Positions 20,215 through 28,762 of a stretch of DNA of 64,000 nucleotides are shown here, in pieces. Below the pieces are notes generated by a model, which saw nothing but the letters and a program-made list of their open reading frames with translations, made no database searches and had not been told where the DNA came from. The DNA is from a bacterium (GTDB taxonomy: Bacteria > Planctomycetota > Planctomycetia > Planctomycetales > Planctomycetaceae). Location of the stretch: positions 1 through 64,000 of the forward strand of contig WGME01000012.1 of assembly GCA_016125225.1 (NCBI GenBank), in the 5' to 3' direction. The stretch's first letter is position 1, and every line of letters begins with the position of its first letter. The translations under genes and the position numbers were made by a program.

Positions 20215-21192
20215 ATGTCGCTCGATCCTGTATTGCTTGTTTCCATCGTTGCCTTCGTGGGTGTCACGGCCTTGGTGACCGCGGTGTTGGCCATTGTTTA
20301 CGGCGTGAATGGAACCCGGGCGGAAGACCGTCTCGATGTTCTGGCTGGCAACAAGCCGGTTGAGGCCGAGAATAAAGGCCTGATGAAAGAAGACATGGTC
20401 CGCATTGGCCGCGGGGCCATGCAGGGCATGATTGGTGGCTTCTCCGATCGGATGGCAAAGTGGGGGCTTTTTTTTGAGCAGGCTGATTCGCCGGTCTCGT
20501 TCGAAACCTTCCTGATGTTGTCGGCAGGTTGCAGCTTTTTGGGTGTCGGTGGCGCGGTCATCGGCAACGCACCCATTCCGCTCTACCCCGTGTGTGGCTT
20601 TTTAACCGCCTTGTTGCCGTTGATGTGGCTGACGATGCGTCGCAATTCGCGGTTCAAGAAATTTGGTAAGCAACTGCCCGATGCCATGGAACTGATTGCC
20701 CGAGCCTTGCGATCCGGTCATAGTCTCTCTTCAGGCCTGCATGTGGTCGTGGAAGAAATGCCCGACCCGGTCTCCCATGAATTTCATCTGGCATTTGAGC
20801 AGCAGAACCTGGGGGTACCCATTGAAGTGGCGCTCAAGAGCATGCTCAAAAGGATGCCCAACCTCGACCTGAAATTCTTCGTGACGGCGGTCGCGATTCA
20901 GCGGCAGACCGGCGGTGACCTCGCGGAAATCCTCGACAAAATTGGTTACGTCATCCGCGAGCGGTTCAAGATTCTGGGAACCGTGCAGGCTTTGACCGGG
21001 GAAGGTCGTTTGAGCGGTATCGTGTTGATGGCGATGCCCATCGCCATTTTCATCGCCGTTTATTACCTCAATCCCGATTACGTGATGCTGCTGTTCACGA
21101 CCGAAATCGGCAAGAAGATGATCGCGGGCGGAATTGTGATGCAGGTTCTGGGTGCCGTTGCCATCAAGAAGATTATCGATATCAAGGTGTAG
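20215..21192 (+). CDS. tadB: TadB pilus assembly platform protein
   Basis: 325 residues with membrane segments at the N terminus (VLLVSIVAFVGVTALVTAVLAIVYG), the middle (FLMLSAGCSFLGVGGAVIG, VCGFLTALLPLMWL) and the C terminus (IVLMAMPIAIFIAVYYL, MIAGGIVMQVLGAVAI). The type II secretion F domain is clear: QLPDAMELIARALRSGHSLSSGLHVVVEEMPDPVSHEF and IQRQTGGDLAEILDKIGYVIRERF. It forms the inner-membrane platform of the Tad pilus with TadC. It sits between tadA and tadC on the same strand. Confidence 0.93.
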   Translation: MSLDPVLLVSIVAFVGVTALVTAVLAIVYGVNGTRAEDRLDVLAGNKPVEAENKGLMKEDMVRIGRGAMQGMIGGFSDRMAKWGLFFEQADSPVSFETFLMLSAGCSFLGVGGAVIGNAPIPLYPVCGFLTALLPLMWLTMRRNSRFKKFGKQLPDAMELIARALRSGHSLSSGLHVVVEEMPDPVSHEFHLAFEQQNLGVPIEVALKSMLKRMPNLDLKFFVTAVAIQRQTGGDLAEILDKIGYVIRERFKILGTVQALTGEGRLSGIVLMAMPIAIFIAVYYLNPDYVMLLFTTEIGKKMIAGGIVMQVLGAVAIKKIIDIKV

Positions 21193-21241
21193 CATTGCCC
21201 TCTGCGAACAGCATTCCCTGTGAGATCCCTGAGACAATACC

Positions 21242-22171
21242 ATGAACATGCTTTCGATCTTACCGTGGGCGATCTTCGGCGCGATTACCGTGGCGGTCTG
21301 GGCCGTCATGATGCTCTTTGGTTCGAAGGATTCTCGGGCCGCCGAACGGCTTGACGAACTGCGTGACCCTCAGTTGCGCAATAAGAAGGGCAGCAAGAAA
21401 CAAGGCATGGGAGCCGTGATTGAAGCGGCCGCCCCGGCTCTTTCCAAAGCGCTGCAACCGAAGACCGAACTGGAGCAGAACCAGCTCAAAGTCCGCATGT
21501 CGAATGCGGGCTATCACAATGTCGAAGCCCCGCAGGTGTATCTGGCTATCAAGTTCTGCCTCCTGTTGTTAGGGGCACTCGCTGGTGGTGGATACGGTAT
21601 GCTGGTTTATGGCATGAGCCAGAACGGTTTGACGTCGCTCGTTCTCGCGGCCGGGGCTGGGTTTTATCTGCCCGAAATCGTGCTTAAATTCATGGTGTCC
21701 GGCCGGCAACAGAAAATCTTTCTCTCGCTGCCCGACGCGCTCGATTTGCTGGTGGTCTGTGTCGAAGCAGGTTTAGGTCTTGATGCCGCCATCCGTCGCG
21801 TCTCCGAAGAACTGGGCGATACCGCACCCGAAATCACCAGTGAATTCAATCTGTGCCTGATGCAGTTGAACATGGGACGCCCGCGTCGCGATGTGCTGCA
21901 TGATCTGGGTGTGCGGACGGGCGTGGACGATGTGAAATCGCTGGTCGCGATTCTGATTCAAGCCGACAAGTTCGGGGCCTCGATTGCCCAGGCGTTGCGC
22001 GTGCAGTCCGATGCCATGCGGGTTAAACGTCGTCAGATTGCCGAGGAAAAGGCTCAGAAGACCGCCGTGCAGATGCTCTTCCCGATGGTGCTGTTCATCT
22101 TCCCCGGCATCTTCGTCGTGCTCGTCGGCCCCGCCGCCATCAAGATGATGGATCAATTGCTGGATAAATAG
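21242..22171 (+). CDS. tadC: TadC pilus assembly platform protein
   Basis: 309 residues with the same F-domain architecture as TadB but more divergent: SLPDALDLLVVCVEAGLGLDAAIRRVSEEL followed by LVAILIQADKFGASIAQALRVQSDAMRVKRRQIAEEKAQKTAVQMLFPMVLFIFPGIFVVLVGPA. The first membrane segment is at the N terminus and a long amphipathic cytosolic part follows. It partners TadB in the Tad pilus platform. It is last in the visible tad run; a compound inverted repeat begins at its stop codon and separates it from tdh. Confidence 0.93.
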   Translation: MNMLSILPWAIFGAITVAVWAVMMLFGSKDSRAAERLDELRDPQLRNKKGSKKQGMGAVIEAAAPALSKALQPKTELEQNQLKVRMSNAGYHNVEAPQVYLAIKFCLLLLGALAGGGYGMLVYGMSQNGLTSLVLAAGAGFYLPEIVLKFMVSGRQQKIFLSLPDALDLLVVCVEAGLGLDAAIRRVSEELGDTAPEITSEFNLCLMQLNMGRPRRDVLHDLGVRTGVDDVKSLVAILIQADKFGASIAQALRVQSDAMRVKRRQIAEEKAQKTAVQMLFPMVLFIFPGIFVVLVGPAAIKMMDQLLDK

Positions 22172-22172
22172 C

Positions 22173-22235
22173 GGAAAGCAAAAAGCGGAAGGCACAAAGC
22201 CATTCAGTCTGTCCGCATTCAGCTTTTCGCTTTCC
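22173..22235. repeat. Intergenic AAAGC-type inverted repeat, copy 1
   Basis: Between the convergent tadC and tdh 3' ends, 22173-22186 (GGAAAGCAAAAAGC) pairs with 22222-22235 (GCTTTTCGCTTTCC) with only one G-U type mismatch, around a spacer that carries more AAGC-like units. It shares the GGAAAGC/GCTTTCC core with the larger element at 33825-33914. It may act as a two-way terminator. Confidence 0.75.
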
Positions 22236-22239
22236 TCTG

Positions 22240-23268
22240 CTACTTCGACCAATCCAGCACCACTTTGCCGCACTCGCCTGACAGCATAGCATCGAAGCCT
22301 TTCTGGAAGTCGGTGTAGTGGTAGCGATGGGTGATCACCGGGGCGATGTTCAGCCCGGACTGCAGCATGACGGTCATTTTGTACCATGTCTCATACATCT
22401 CCCGGCCATAGATGCCTTTGATGGTGAGCATGTTGAAAATCACCGTGTTCCAGTCGATCGCCATTTCCTTTTCCGGAATGCCCAGCATGGCAATCTTGCC
22501 GCCATGGGCCATGTTCGCGATCAGACTGTTGAAGGCTGCCGGACTGCCGGACATCTCCAGCCCGACATCGAAGCCTTCTTTCATGCCGAGTTGTTTCTGA
22601 GTATCGGCAACTGATAGCTCGCGGGGATCAACCGCGAGGGTCGCACCCAGCTTGCGTGCCAGATCGAGTCGATACGGATTCAGATCGGTCACCACCACAT
22701 AGCGTGCCCCGGCATGCCGTGCCACCGCACAAGCCATGACACCAATCGGCCCGGCCCCGGTGATGAGCACATCTTCCCCGAGTAACGGAAACGATAACGC
22801 GGTATGAACGGCATTGCCGAACGGATCAAAGATGGAGGCCACCTCAAGATCGATGTCCGGGGCATGATGCCAGACGTTGGTCATCGGTAGCACAATCGTT
22901 TCAGCAAATGCCCCCGGTCGATTGACACCGACACCTTGCGTATGGGCACACAGGTGGCGACGACCAGCCAGGCAGTTGCGACACAAGCCACAAACCACAT
23001 GACCTTCACCACTCACGATTTCGCCCGGATGGAAGTCGGTGACATTGCTCCCGACTTCGATGACTTCCCCTACGAACTCGTGGCCGACGGCCATGGGCAC
23101 GGGAATTGTTTTCTGCGCCCAGGCGTCCCACTTGTAGATGTGCAGGTCGGTGCCGCAGATGCCGGTCTTGAGCACTTTGATGCGGACATCGTTGATCCCC
23201 ATGGTGGGTTCAGGGATGTCCATCAACCACAGCCCGAGTTCGGAATGCTGTTTCACCAACGCGTGCAT
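22240..23268 (-). CDS. tdh: L-threonine 3-dehydrogenase
   Basis: 342 residues, the usual length. Zinc-dependent medium-chain dehydrogenase: catalytic zinc ligands Cys38 ([13 protein letters not shown]) and His63-Glu64 (VGHEFVGEV), structural zinc cysteines at 93, 96, 99 and 107, and a Rossmann motif ([21 protein letters not shown]). The [10 protein letters not shown] segment and ending distinguish Tdh from other members. It oxidises threonine to 2-amino-3-ketobutyrate with NAD in the cytoplasm. No kbl ligase gene is next to it in this window. It is divergent from the XRE-cupin regulator, which is an obvious candidate regulator. The start has an AGGTGA box upstream. Confidence 0.94.
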   Translation of the reverse strand: MHALVKQHSELGLWLMDIPEPTMGINDVRIKVLKTGICGTDLHIYKWDAWAQKTIPVPMAVGHEFVGEVIEVGSNVTDFHPGEIVSGEGHVVCGLCRNCLAGRRHLCAHTQGVGVNRPGAFAETIVLPMTNVWHHAPDIDLEVASIFDPFGNAVHTALSFPLLGEDVLITGAGPIGVMACAVARHAGARYVVVTDLNPYRLDLARKLGATLAVDPRELSVADTQKQLGMKEGFDVGLEMSGSPAAFNSLIANMAHGGKIAMLGIPEKEMAIDWNTVIFNMLTIKGIYGREMYETWYKMTVMLQSGLNIAPVITHRYHYTDFQKGFDAMLSGECGKVVLDWSK

Positions 23269-23359
23269 GCTTCACCTGATCTTGGGGCAAATTCTACTGG
23301 ACGAACGGGATGATGAATCTCACAATAGTCGGTCTCTGTTCTCTTTGCAAGATAAAAAT

Positions 23360-23371
23360 CCAGTATAGTGG
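23360..23371. promoter_or_regulatory. Candidate operator overlapping a -10-like hexamer
   Basis: CCAGTATAGTGG is a 10-of-12 palindrome in the 111-bp tdh/regulator gap, containing TATAGT, just 8 bp before the regulator start codon. A position like this would suit autoregulation. No experimental support; the sequence alone suggests it. Confidence 0.3.
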
Positions 23372-23379
23372 ACGTTGTC

Positions 23380-23964
23380 ATGCCACGTCGTGTTGCTGTC
23401 ACCGAGTCCGATCCGATCAGCAGCCATGTCAGTGATCGCGTGAAAGCGCTGCGGCAGGCACGGAACTGGTCGCTCGAAGAACTGGCAACCGCATCGGGTG
23501 TGAGTCGCTCGATGCTGAGTCAGATCGAACGCAACGCGGCCAATCCCACACTGGCGGTGACCTGCAAGATTGCCTTGGCCTTTGGGCTGACTCTGGCCGA
23601 GTTTGTCGAAGTGCCCGGCGCGTCGTCTGGTATCTCCGTGATCCGGGCCGATGACCGCGAGCATCTCTACCGTTCCGATGGTCACTGCGAGATCCGCACG
23701 CTTTCGCCCCTCAATCTCGAAAAGGATGTCGAGTTTTATCAGGTGCGGTTGAAAGTGGGCGGGGCCTTGAAGAGTGCGGCCCATTTTGAAGGGACACGCG
23801 AGTTCCTCACAGTCGAACAGGGGAAGGTGCGTGTGGAATCGGCCGAAGACGTGTCGGATCTCAATCGCGGTGACTCCGCCAGTTATCGAGCCGATGTCCC
23901 GCACACTCTCTGTAACATGGGGAAAAGCGACGCCGTCGTCTTCCTGGTGGTGATCTACCGCTGA
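23380..23964 (+). CDS. XRE-family regulator with C-terminal cupin domain
   Basis: 194 residues from the ATG at 23380; a GTG four codons earlier is in frame. Residues about 12-70 are a helix-turn-helix (VKALRQARNWSLEELATASGVSRSMLSQIERNAANPTL in two parts), typical of XRE/HipB-like repressors. Residues about 110-190 form a cupin (GGALKSAAHFEGTREFLTVEQGKVRV, then RADVPHTLCNMG), the small-molecule sensing part of PuuR-type regulators. Divergent orientation from tdh suggests control of threonine or amino acid catabolism, an inference from position only. Confidence 0.9.
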   Translation: MPRRVAVTESDPISSHVSDRVKALRQARNWSLEELATASGVSRSMLSQIERNAANPTLAVTCKIALAFGLTLAEFVEVPGASSGISVIRADDREHLYRSDGHCEIRTLSPLNLEKDVEFYQVRLKVGGALKSAAHFEGTREFLTVEQGKVRVESAEDVSDLNRGDSASYRADVPHTLCNMGKSDAVVFLVVIYR

Positions 23965-24195
23965 TGATCAGCGAGGTTCTTCTGGACAAACGGTCAGAAA
24001 TTTCGCGTAGCAATTCTGTTGGACAGCGGTATAATGGGCCGACTGATGCAGTTACGGGAACGGACGACGCTCGCTGTCGCCCGTCCCGTTTTCTTTTAGC
24101 CGTTCCGTTTCCCAATCCGCGTCGCTCGGCACTTTGGGAGCGGGGAATATATGTTGATCGTTTCCTGATCAACCCTGGGTGAGAGGAGAGATTCC

Positions 24196-24675
24196 ATGGA
24201 CCAGCAACCGATTTCTCGCGAGGGATATGACAAACTCCGCGAAGAACTCCGGCAACTGGAAGACGTGGAACTTCCGGCGATTGCTCAAGCCGTGGCCGAT
24301 GCCCGCAGTGAAGGGGACTTGCGCGAAAACGCCGAGTACCACGGCCAGCGCGAGCGTCAGGGGTTGATGCAGGCCCGCGTTAACGCCTTGAAGTCCAAGC
24401 TGGCTTCCTGCTACATCGTGGACAAATCGACCTTGCCGAAGGGCATTGTCAGTTTCGGCTGCCAGGTGACAGTCAAAGATCTGAAGTACGACGACATCGA
24501 ACGCTATGTGTTCGTCGGTCCCGGTGAGGATGATTACACCTGCGATCCGATGAAAATTCTGACGAGCAGCCCGCTGGCACAGGCGATGATGGGCAAAAAA
24601 GTCGGCGACATCGTCGAGTTTGAAGCCCCCAAAGGGATCTTGAAATACGAGATCTCCGAGATTGAAGTCATCTGA
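24196..24675 (+). CDS. greA: Transcription elongation factor GreA
   Basis: 159 residues, normal length. The N-terminal coiled coil carries the conserved [17 protein letters not shown] start and the acidic tip region ([20 protein letters not shown]). The C-terminal FKBP-like domain follows ([39 protein letters not shown]). It binds the RNA polymerase secondary channel and stimulates cleavage of backtracked transcripts. A GAGAGGAGAG ribosome binding site precedes the ATG. The stop is 3 bp from the convergent SixA-like gene. Confidence 0.95.
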   Translation: MDQQPISREGYDKLREELRQLEDVELPAIAQAVADARSEGDLRENAEYHGQRERQGLMQARVNALKSKLASCYIVDKSTLPKGIVSFGCQVTVKDLKYDDIERYVFVGPGEDDYTCDPMKILTSSPLAQAMMGKKVGDIVEFEAPKGILKYEISEIEVI

Positions 24676-24678
24676 ACT

Positions 24679-25191
24679 TCAATTGACATCGAGTTCTCGA
24701 GGTCGCCAGAGGCCCAGCACTTCACTGCGCGTGCTGGGTGTAAACTCCAGCCAATGGTTGATGGGCAGGCGAAGCGCCATCAGGCACGCCGTGGGGATTT
24801 CCTCGTGTCGGCCGGAGAGTTGGGCGAAGAGTTCTTCCAGACCGGGATTGTGCCCGATCAGCATCAACCGAGGTACGGCGTCATCCGTGGCTTGGATCGT
24901 GGTCGCCAGTTGGGCCACGGTCGCCAGATACAGTTGAGAATCCGTCTGGTAGGTTGGCAGGGGAACACCGATCTCCGCCCAGGTTTCCGCCATCACCCGC
25001 CACGTTTCGCATGTGCGGACTGCCGTGGAACAGCGAACCAAGGCGGGCAACAGTCGCTGGGAGAGAATCAACCGACCCATCTGTGTGGTGGCCTCCACCC
25101 CCCGCGAGTTCAACGGTCGGTCGTGATCGCTCAGGCCGGGACTGGCCCAGCTTGATTTGCCGTGACGCAAGAGCAGCAGTTCGCGTGTCAT
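24679..25191 (-). CDS. SixA-like phosphohistidine phosphatase
   Basis: 170 residues of the histidine phosphatase (phosphoglycerate mutase) superfamily. The catalytic RHG triad is at residues 9-11 (LLLLRHGKSSW), the conserved Arg/Thr region is at RCSTAVRTCETW, and the second catalytic His is in LMLIGHNPGLEEL. The short form and the KSSWASPGLSDHDRPLNSRG stretch match SixA, which removes phosphate from histidine phosphotransfer proteins. Its partner is unknown here. It is convergent with greA, and upstream of its start lies a 557-bp stretch without a supported gene. Confidence 0.88.
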   Translation of the reverse strand: MTRELLLLRHGKSSWASPGLSDHDRPLNSRGVEATTQMGRLILSQRLLPALVRCSTAVRTCETWRVMAETWAEIGVPLPTYQTDSQLYLATVAQLATTIQATDDAVPRLMLIGHNPGLEELFAQLSGRHEEIPTACLMALRLPINHWLEFTPSTRSEVLGLWRPRELDVN

Positions 25192-25748
25192 GTCAACGTA
25201 TCCGGTGGAATTGGGCGGCGACCGTACCAGTGTTTCCTGTGGGCCGGGAAGGATTCAAGCCTGAAAGACGCCGCGACGATCTGAACTGAGGACCGGAGTG
25301 CGCTGACGAGTTTCCAAAGGGCCGAAAGTGACGACGTTACTGGATTTGACGGAGAATACAGACTTCCGGATTCACCGTGTAAATACAATTTTGCGGTTGA
25401 GCCAGCCGGACCGAGCCGATTTCGTACGCTCGCCGGTCCTTGCTTCGTGGGTTCAGAGTCAACGTGCAGAATTCGTCCAGGAAATGTTCCACGCGGTGGC
25501 ACGGATCGAACAGATGCTCCGCACGTGGTCGCATGTTTTTGAGCAAGATGCTGGCGATTTTGATCGCGAGCAGCACCGGAGTGCGGCCTGACCGACTTGC
25601 CTGACCCGCAAGGTCAACGTATCCTGCGTGGGCTGAAACTGCGGGAGCAACGATCCACAGCATTGATTTCTAGGTGAGAACGAACGGGCGACGGAAACCT
25701 GGTTTAGCCAGGTCAACGCCGGTTGAACTTGTGAAAAAGTATCATCGC
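25192..25748. other. 557-bp gap before the BMC gene, no supported gene
   Basis: Between the minus-strand phosphatase start and the BMC start. A GTG-initiated 87-codon frame at 25328-25591 (+) and a 108-codon frame at 25337-25663 (-) both exist, but neither has a strong ribosome binding site or recognisable motif. A 5-bp stem (CCTGG/CCAGG at about 25699-25713) lies near the BMC start. The gap should contain divergent promoters and may contain a leader or small RNA that I cannot identify. Confidence 0.35.
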
Positions 25749-26357
25749 ATGGCGGAAACCTACAGTATAGCACTGCTCGAGGTGAGCAATCTGGCACCGT
25801 CGTTTATGGTGACAGATCATTGTGCCAAGGCCGCCAATGTGCGGATTCTGGGAATCGAGAGTGCCGACGGAGCCGGGCAGTGCATCAAGCTCGCCGGTCC
25901 TACGGCCGATGTTCAAGCCGCGGCCGAACTGGGTATGGCCATGGCGGAGCGGATGGGCGCCACGGCGACATTCTCGGTGTTGCCGGCCCCCTTGGAAGTG
26001 ACCCGGCAACTCGTTGATTCCAAACCGGTTTTTAGTCCATTACTGGGTGTCTACGACAATCGCATTCCGAAAGACGACAAGATGGCCACGACAGAAGCCT
26101 TGGGACTCTTGGAAACACAAGGGTTGGTAGCCGCGCTGCATGCCACCGATGACATGCTGAAAGCTTCGAACGTCACTCTCGCGGGTAAAGAGAAAATTGG
26201 TGCGGCTTATGTCACCATCATGGTGCGTGGCGATGTGGCTGCCGTTCAAACCGCGATTGAAGTGGGACGCCAGACCGTCGAACGCCTCGGTGGCAAGCTG
26301 ATTCTGGCCGATGTGATTCCTCGACCGCACGCGGACCTCGCCAAACTGCTGCCATAG
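25749..26357 (+). CDS. Tandem-domain bacterial microcompartment shell protein (BMC-T, PduT-like)
   Basis: 202 residues from the ATG at 25749 (MAETYSIALLEVSNLAPSF). There are two BMC domains in tandem: a divergent first copy at about 4-85 (IALLEVSNLAPSFMVTDHCAK, then VQAAAELGMAMAERMGA) and a canonical second at about 105-190 (ALGLLETQGLVAALHATDDML, GAAYVTIMVRGDVAAVQTAIEVG). Such BMC-T proteins form trimeric pseudohexamers in microcompartment facets; PduT and EutL/CsoS1D are known examples. No other shell or lumen enzyme gene is within the window, so it is an orphan or satellite of a distant locus. It ends before a strong bidirectional terminator. Confidence 0.88.
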   Translation: MAETYSIALLEVSNLAPSFMVTDHCAKAANVRILGIESADGAGQCIKLAGPTADVQAAAELGMAMAERMGATATFSVLPAPLEVTRQLVDSKPVFSPLLGVYDNRIPKDDKMATTEALGLLETQGLVAALHATDDMLKASNVTLAGKEKIGAAYVTIMVRGDVAAVQTAIEVGRQTVERLGGKLILADVIPRPHADLAKLLP

Positions 26358-26385
26358 TTCCCAAGACTTTCATCATGCATGCGAC

Positions 26386-26415
26386 AAACCCCACGAAGTT
26401 GTCTTCGTGGGGTTT
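26386..26415. terminator. Bidirectional terminator between the BMC gene and the thioredoxin-like lipoprotein gene
   Basis: A 13-bp perfect stem, AAACCCCACGAAG with CTTCGTGGGGTTT (26386-26398 and 26403-26415) and a 4-base loop, sits between two convergent genes. The A/T-rich ends make it usable on both strands. Confidence 0.85.
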
Positions 26416-26446
26416 CCGCTGCGCGAGGTTCTCGGATCGATGGCTG

Positions 26447-28627
26447 CTACTTCGCGTTAGCAGCCTCAGTGGCCGAGACCGGTTTGTCATCGACGGGTTG
26501 TGCTTGGTCCGACGGAGCAGCTGTGGCCGGCAGGGCCGTCGTACCGGTCACGGGAATGATCTGCGATTGCAGAATCTCGCGTGTGGCGTCGTTCTGCAAC
26601 CAGCCCACCAGCGACAGTGCACCTAACTGGGTCGGTTTGGTGGTGAATTGCACATTGCGGCCTGATTCGAACTGCTTCAGATATTCTTGAAGGTGTTCTT
26701 CCACCTCGCTCAGCGGCATCGATAACGAGTATTCAAGTTTGCCGTTGCGTGCCCCGGAACCCTTGGCTCCGCCTGGCATCTCACGCACCACGTTATGATG
26801 TTCGCGGATGCCGTTGGGGGCTCGCAGATGAATGTCGTTGTCCACCAGAGCTAACCGCAGCCGTAACTTTGGCAGCAGCGATTCGTCGAAGTCTGTGGCA
26901 GAAGCCGTAACATGCAACGTGCCGTTCTCCACGCGGGCATCCAGTTCCAGCTTGCCACCCGCGGCCATCTTCATGCGGGCATCGACCAGGGCTCGCACCT
27001 TGCTGTAGATGCCCTCCGTATGGTGGGTGATACCGCCGACACCCCCTTCTGGCGATACCACGCCATCGAGAATTACGGTGGGAGTCCCCGAGCCTTCATA
27101 GTAGGCAAAGCGGTCTTCGCTGTCCTGATTCGTCAGCGGATCTGGAGCCGGAATGTGCTGATGATACTGCAACACGATCACGTTCGATGATGGATAGGTT
27201 TCCGCCAAGGCAGCCAGGGCCAAGTCGGCACCGACGCAGGGAGGGCAACCAATTCCGGTAAACAGTTCCACCAGGACCGTTCGCTTCCGCTCCTCTTCGG
27301 GAACCAACTCACTGGCCGATGACCGTGCCTTCTCGAAGAGTTTCTCGATCTGCTGATGATACGTAGCGTCGATAAATTCATCGAAGCCCTCGACGGAGCC
27401 TTTTTCCTCTTCCCAGATGTTGAGCAATCGCTCGCGGGGCGTTGGGTCGCCAGGGGGCTGGCCCGAATGCATTTCGGCCAGCATTTGTTCGAGCATCGGC
27501 ATAGCGACGATTTCAGCGAAGTAGCTTTTGGCGGCCTCTTTATCATCGTGGCCTGCCGCATAAACTCCCAGCGCCTCAAGAATTTCGGGGTTGTAGCGTT
27601 GCGTGGCGAACAAGCCCTTCAACTCTTCATACGCTTGAGCCTTTTGGGCCGCATCGTCGGTTTTGAGATTTCGCATGGCGATATCAACATGAGCCTGATC
27701 TCGCAACTGCTTTACGGTATCTGCCATTTCACTCTTGAGAGGCTCACCCAAGGAATCGAGGGCTGCAATCCACTCCAGGGCGAGTTCCGGATGTCGACGT
27801 GTGAATGTCACTGAAGCCGCCGCTCGCAACTTGGATTGATCAACAACTCGCTGTCCCCACAGATTCGCGCAGTCAAGACAGTCCGCATAGATTTGCTTCA
27901 GTTGATCGGCGCTCACATTCGGAAATTGATTGAGCCGCGCGAAGATACCGTCATAGGCATGCATCGAGAGTGCCGAGCCGCGCATGTCTTTCGCGGCTTC
28001 AATGATAGAGGCTGGCTGCTCTTTGCTTTGAATGGCATCTTGAAAACGATCGAGCCCGCTGGCCAGGGGCATATAGTCCCAGCCCTCGAAGGTCGTTTCT
28101 TCTGTAGGGCGGAGCATGGCGGTCATCATCCCCATCCCGGGCAGATCGAGTGACCCCCGGACCACCCCATCCATCAGGGTTCCCTGATAGTCTCCTGGCT
28201 GTCCGTTAAAGCTGAACTGCACCTGCAGTTTATTCTGCTCGACTTTTGTCTCCGTCGCTTTCAGATCCGGAAATTTCGGCATTACCGCGACCACGGTGCC
28301 TGTGGTTTCGCCGGATTCCCCCTTTTGAAATTCGAGTAATGCCAGGCAGATATCTCGAAACGAGGGTTGTCCCTTTTCGTCGGGGATCGGCTGAGTGATG
28401 ACTAACCCCCAGCGACCAACGAAGTCCTTGGCGTTCGGGCGGACCCGGAGACCACGGGCATTACTGCCACTTTCGGCTGCAGCGGTGTCGTCTGGACTTT
28501 CTGTTGTCACGCTGGAGTCGCCATCGGTCGAGACGGCTTCATTACGGGCTTTGCCGCAACCGATCAGCGATAAAACGCCAGCCATCACCAAGGCACAAAC
28601 TGTCAAATTGCGAACGCCAAAAAGCAT
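26447..28627 (-). CDS. Lipoprotein with thioredoxin-like domain
   Basis: 726 residues with a lipoprotein signal (MLFGVRNLTVCALVMAGVLSLIGC; lipobox LIGC). A beta-rich N-terminal part (about 60-170) and a helical part (about 190-430) come first. Then a thioredoxin-like domain begins at about residue 450 (TVLVELFTGIGCPPCVGADLALAAL) with a CPPC redox motif and the cis-Pro region GTPTVILDGV. A final beta domain at about 565-690 resembles Ig-like sandwich modules. This resembles membrane-anchored thiol-disulfide proteins in planctomycetes, but the partner is unknown. A Lys/Ala-rich C-terminal tail follows. Confidence 0.8.
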   Translation of the reverse strand: MLFGVRNLTVCALVMAGVLSLIGCGKARNEAVSTDGDSSVTTESPDDTAAAESGSNARGLRVRPNAKDFVGRWGLVITQPIPDEKGQPSFRDICLALLEFQKGESGETTGTVVAVMPKFPDLKATETKVEQNKLQVQFSFNGQPGDYQGTLMDGVVRGSLDLPGMGMMTAMLRPTEETTFEGWDYMPLASGLDRFQDAIQSKEQPASIIEAAKDMRGSALSMHAYDGIFARLNQFPNVSADQLKQIYADCLDCANLWGQRVVDQSKLRAAASVTFTRRHPELALEWIAALDSLGEPLKSEMADTVKQLRDQAHVDIAMRNLKTDDAAQKAQAYEELKGLFATQRYNPEILEALGVYAAGHDDKEAAKSYFAEIVAMPMLEQMLAEMHSGQPPGDPTPRERLLNIWEEEKGSVEGFDEFIDATYHQQIEKLFEKARSSASELVPEEERKRTVLVELFTGIGCPPCVGADLALAALAETYPSSNVIVLQYHQHIPAPDPLTNQDSEDRFAYYEGSGTPTVILDGVVSPEGGVGGITHHTEGIYSKVRALVDARMKMAAGGKLELDARVENGTLHVTASATDFDESLLPKLRLRLALVDNDIHLRAPNGIREHHNVVREMPGGAKGSGARNGKLEYSLSMPLSEVEEHLQEYLKQFESGRNVQFTTKPTQLGALSLVGWLQNDATREILQSQIIPVTGTTALPATAAPSDQAQPVDDKPVSATEAANAK

Positions 28628-28762
28628 GGCGAAACTTTCTTCACGGAATGGATTGGGTACGTCGTCCGCTTCTTTACGGATGGAAGTCGAAAACAGCCAT
28701 CTTACGCCAAATGACCGGAAAATGCTGAGGCTCTCGTGAACTTTGTGAGCAGGCGGGAATCA

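Noticed and set aside
25328-25591. 87-codon GTG frame on the plus strand in the gap before the BMC gene
   Set aside because: No clear ribosome binding site, no motif, and it is overlapped by an equally plausible frame on the other strand.
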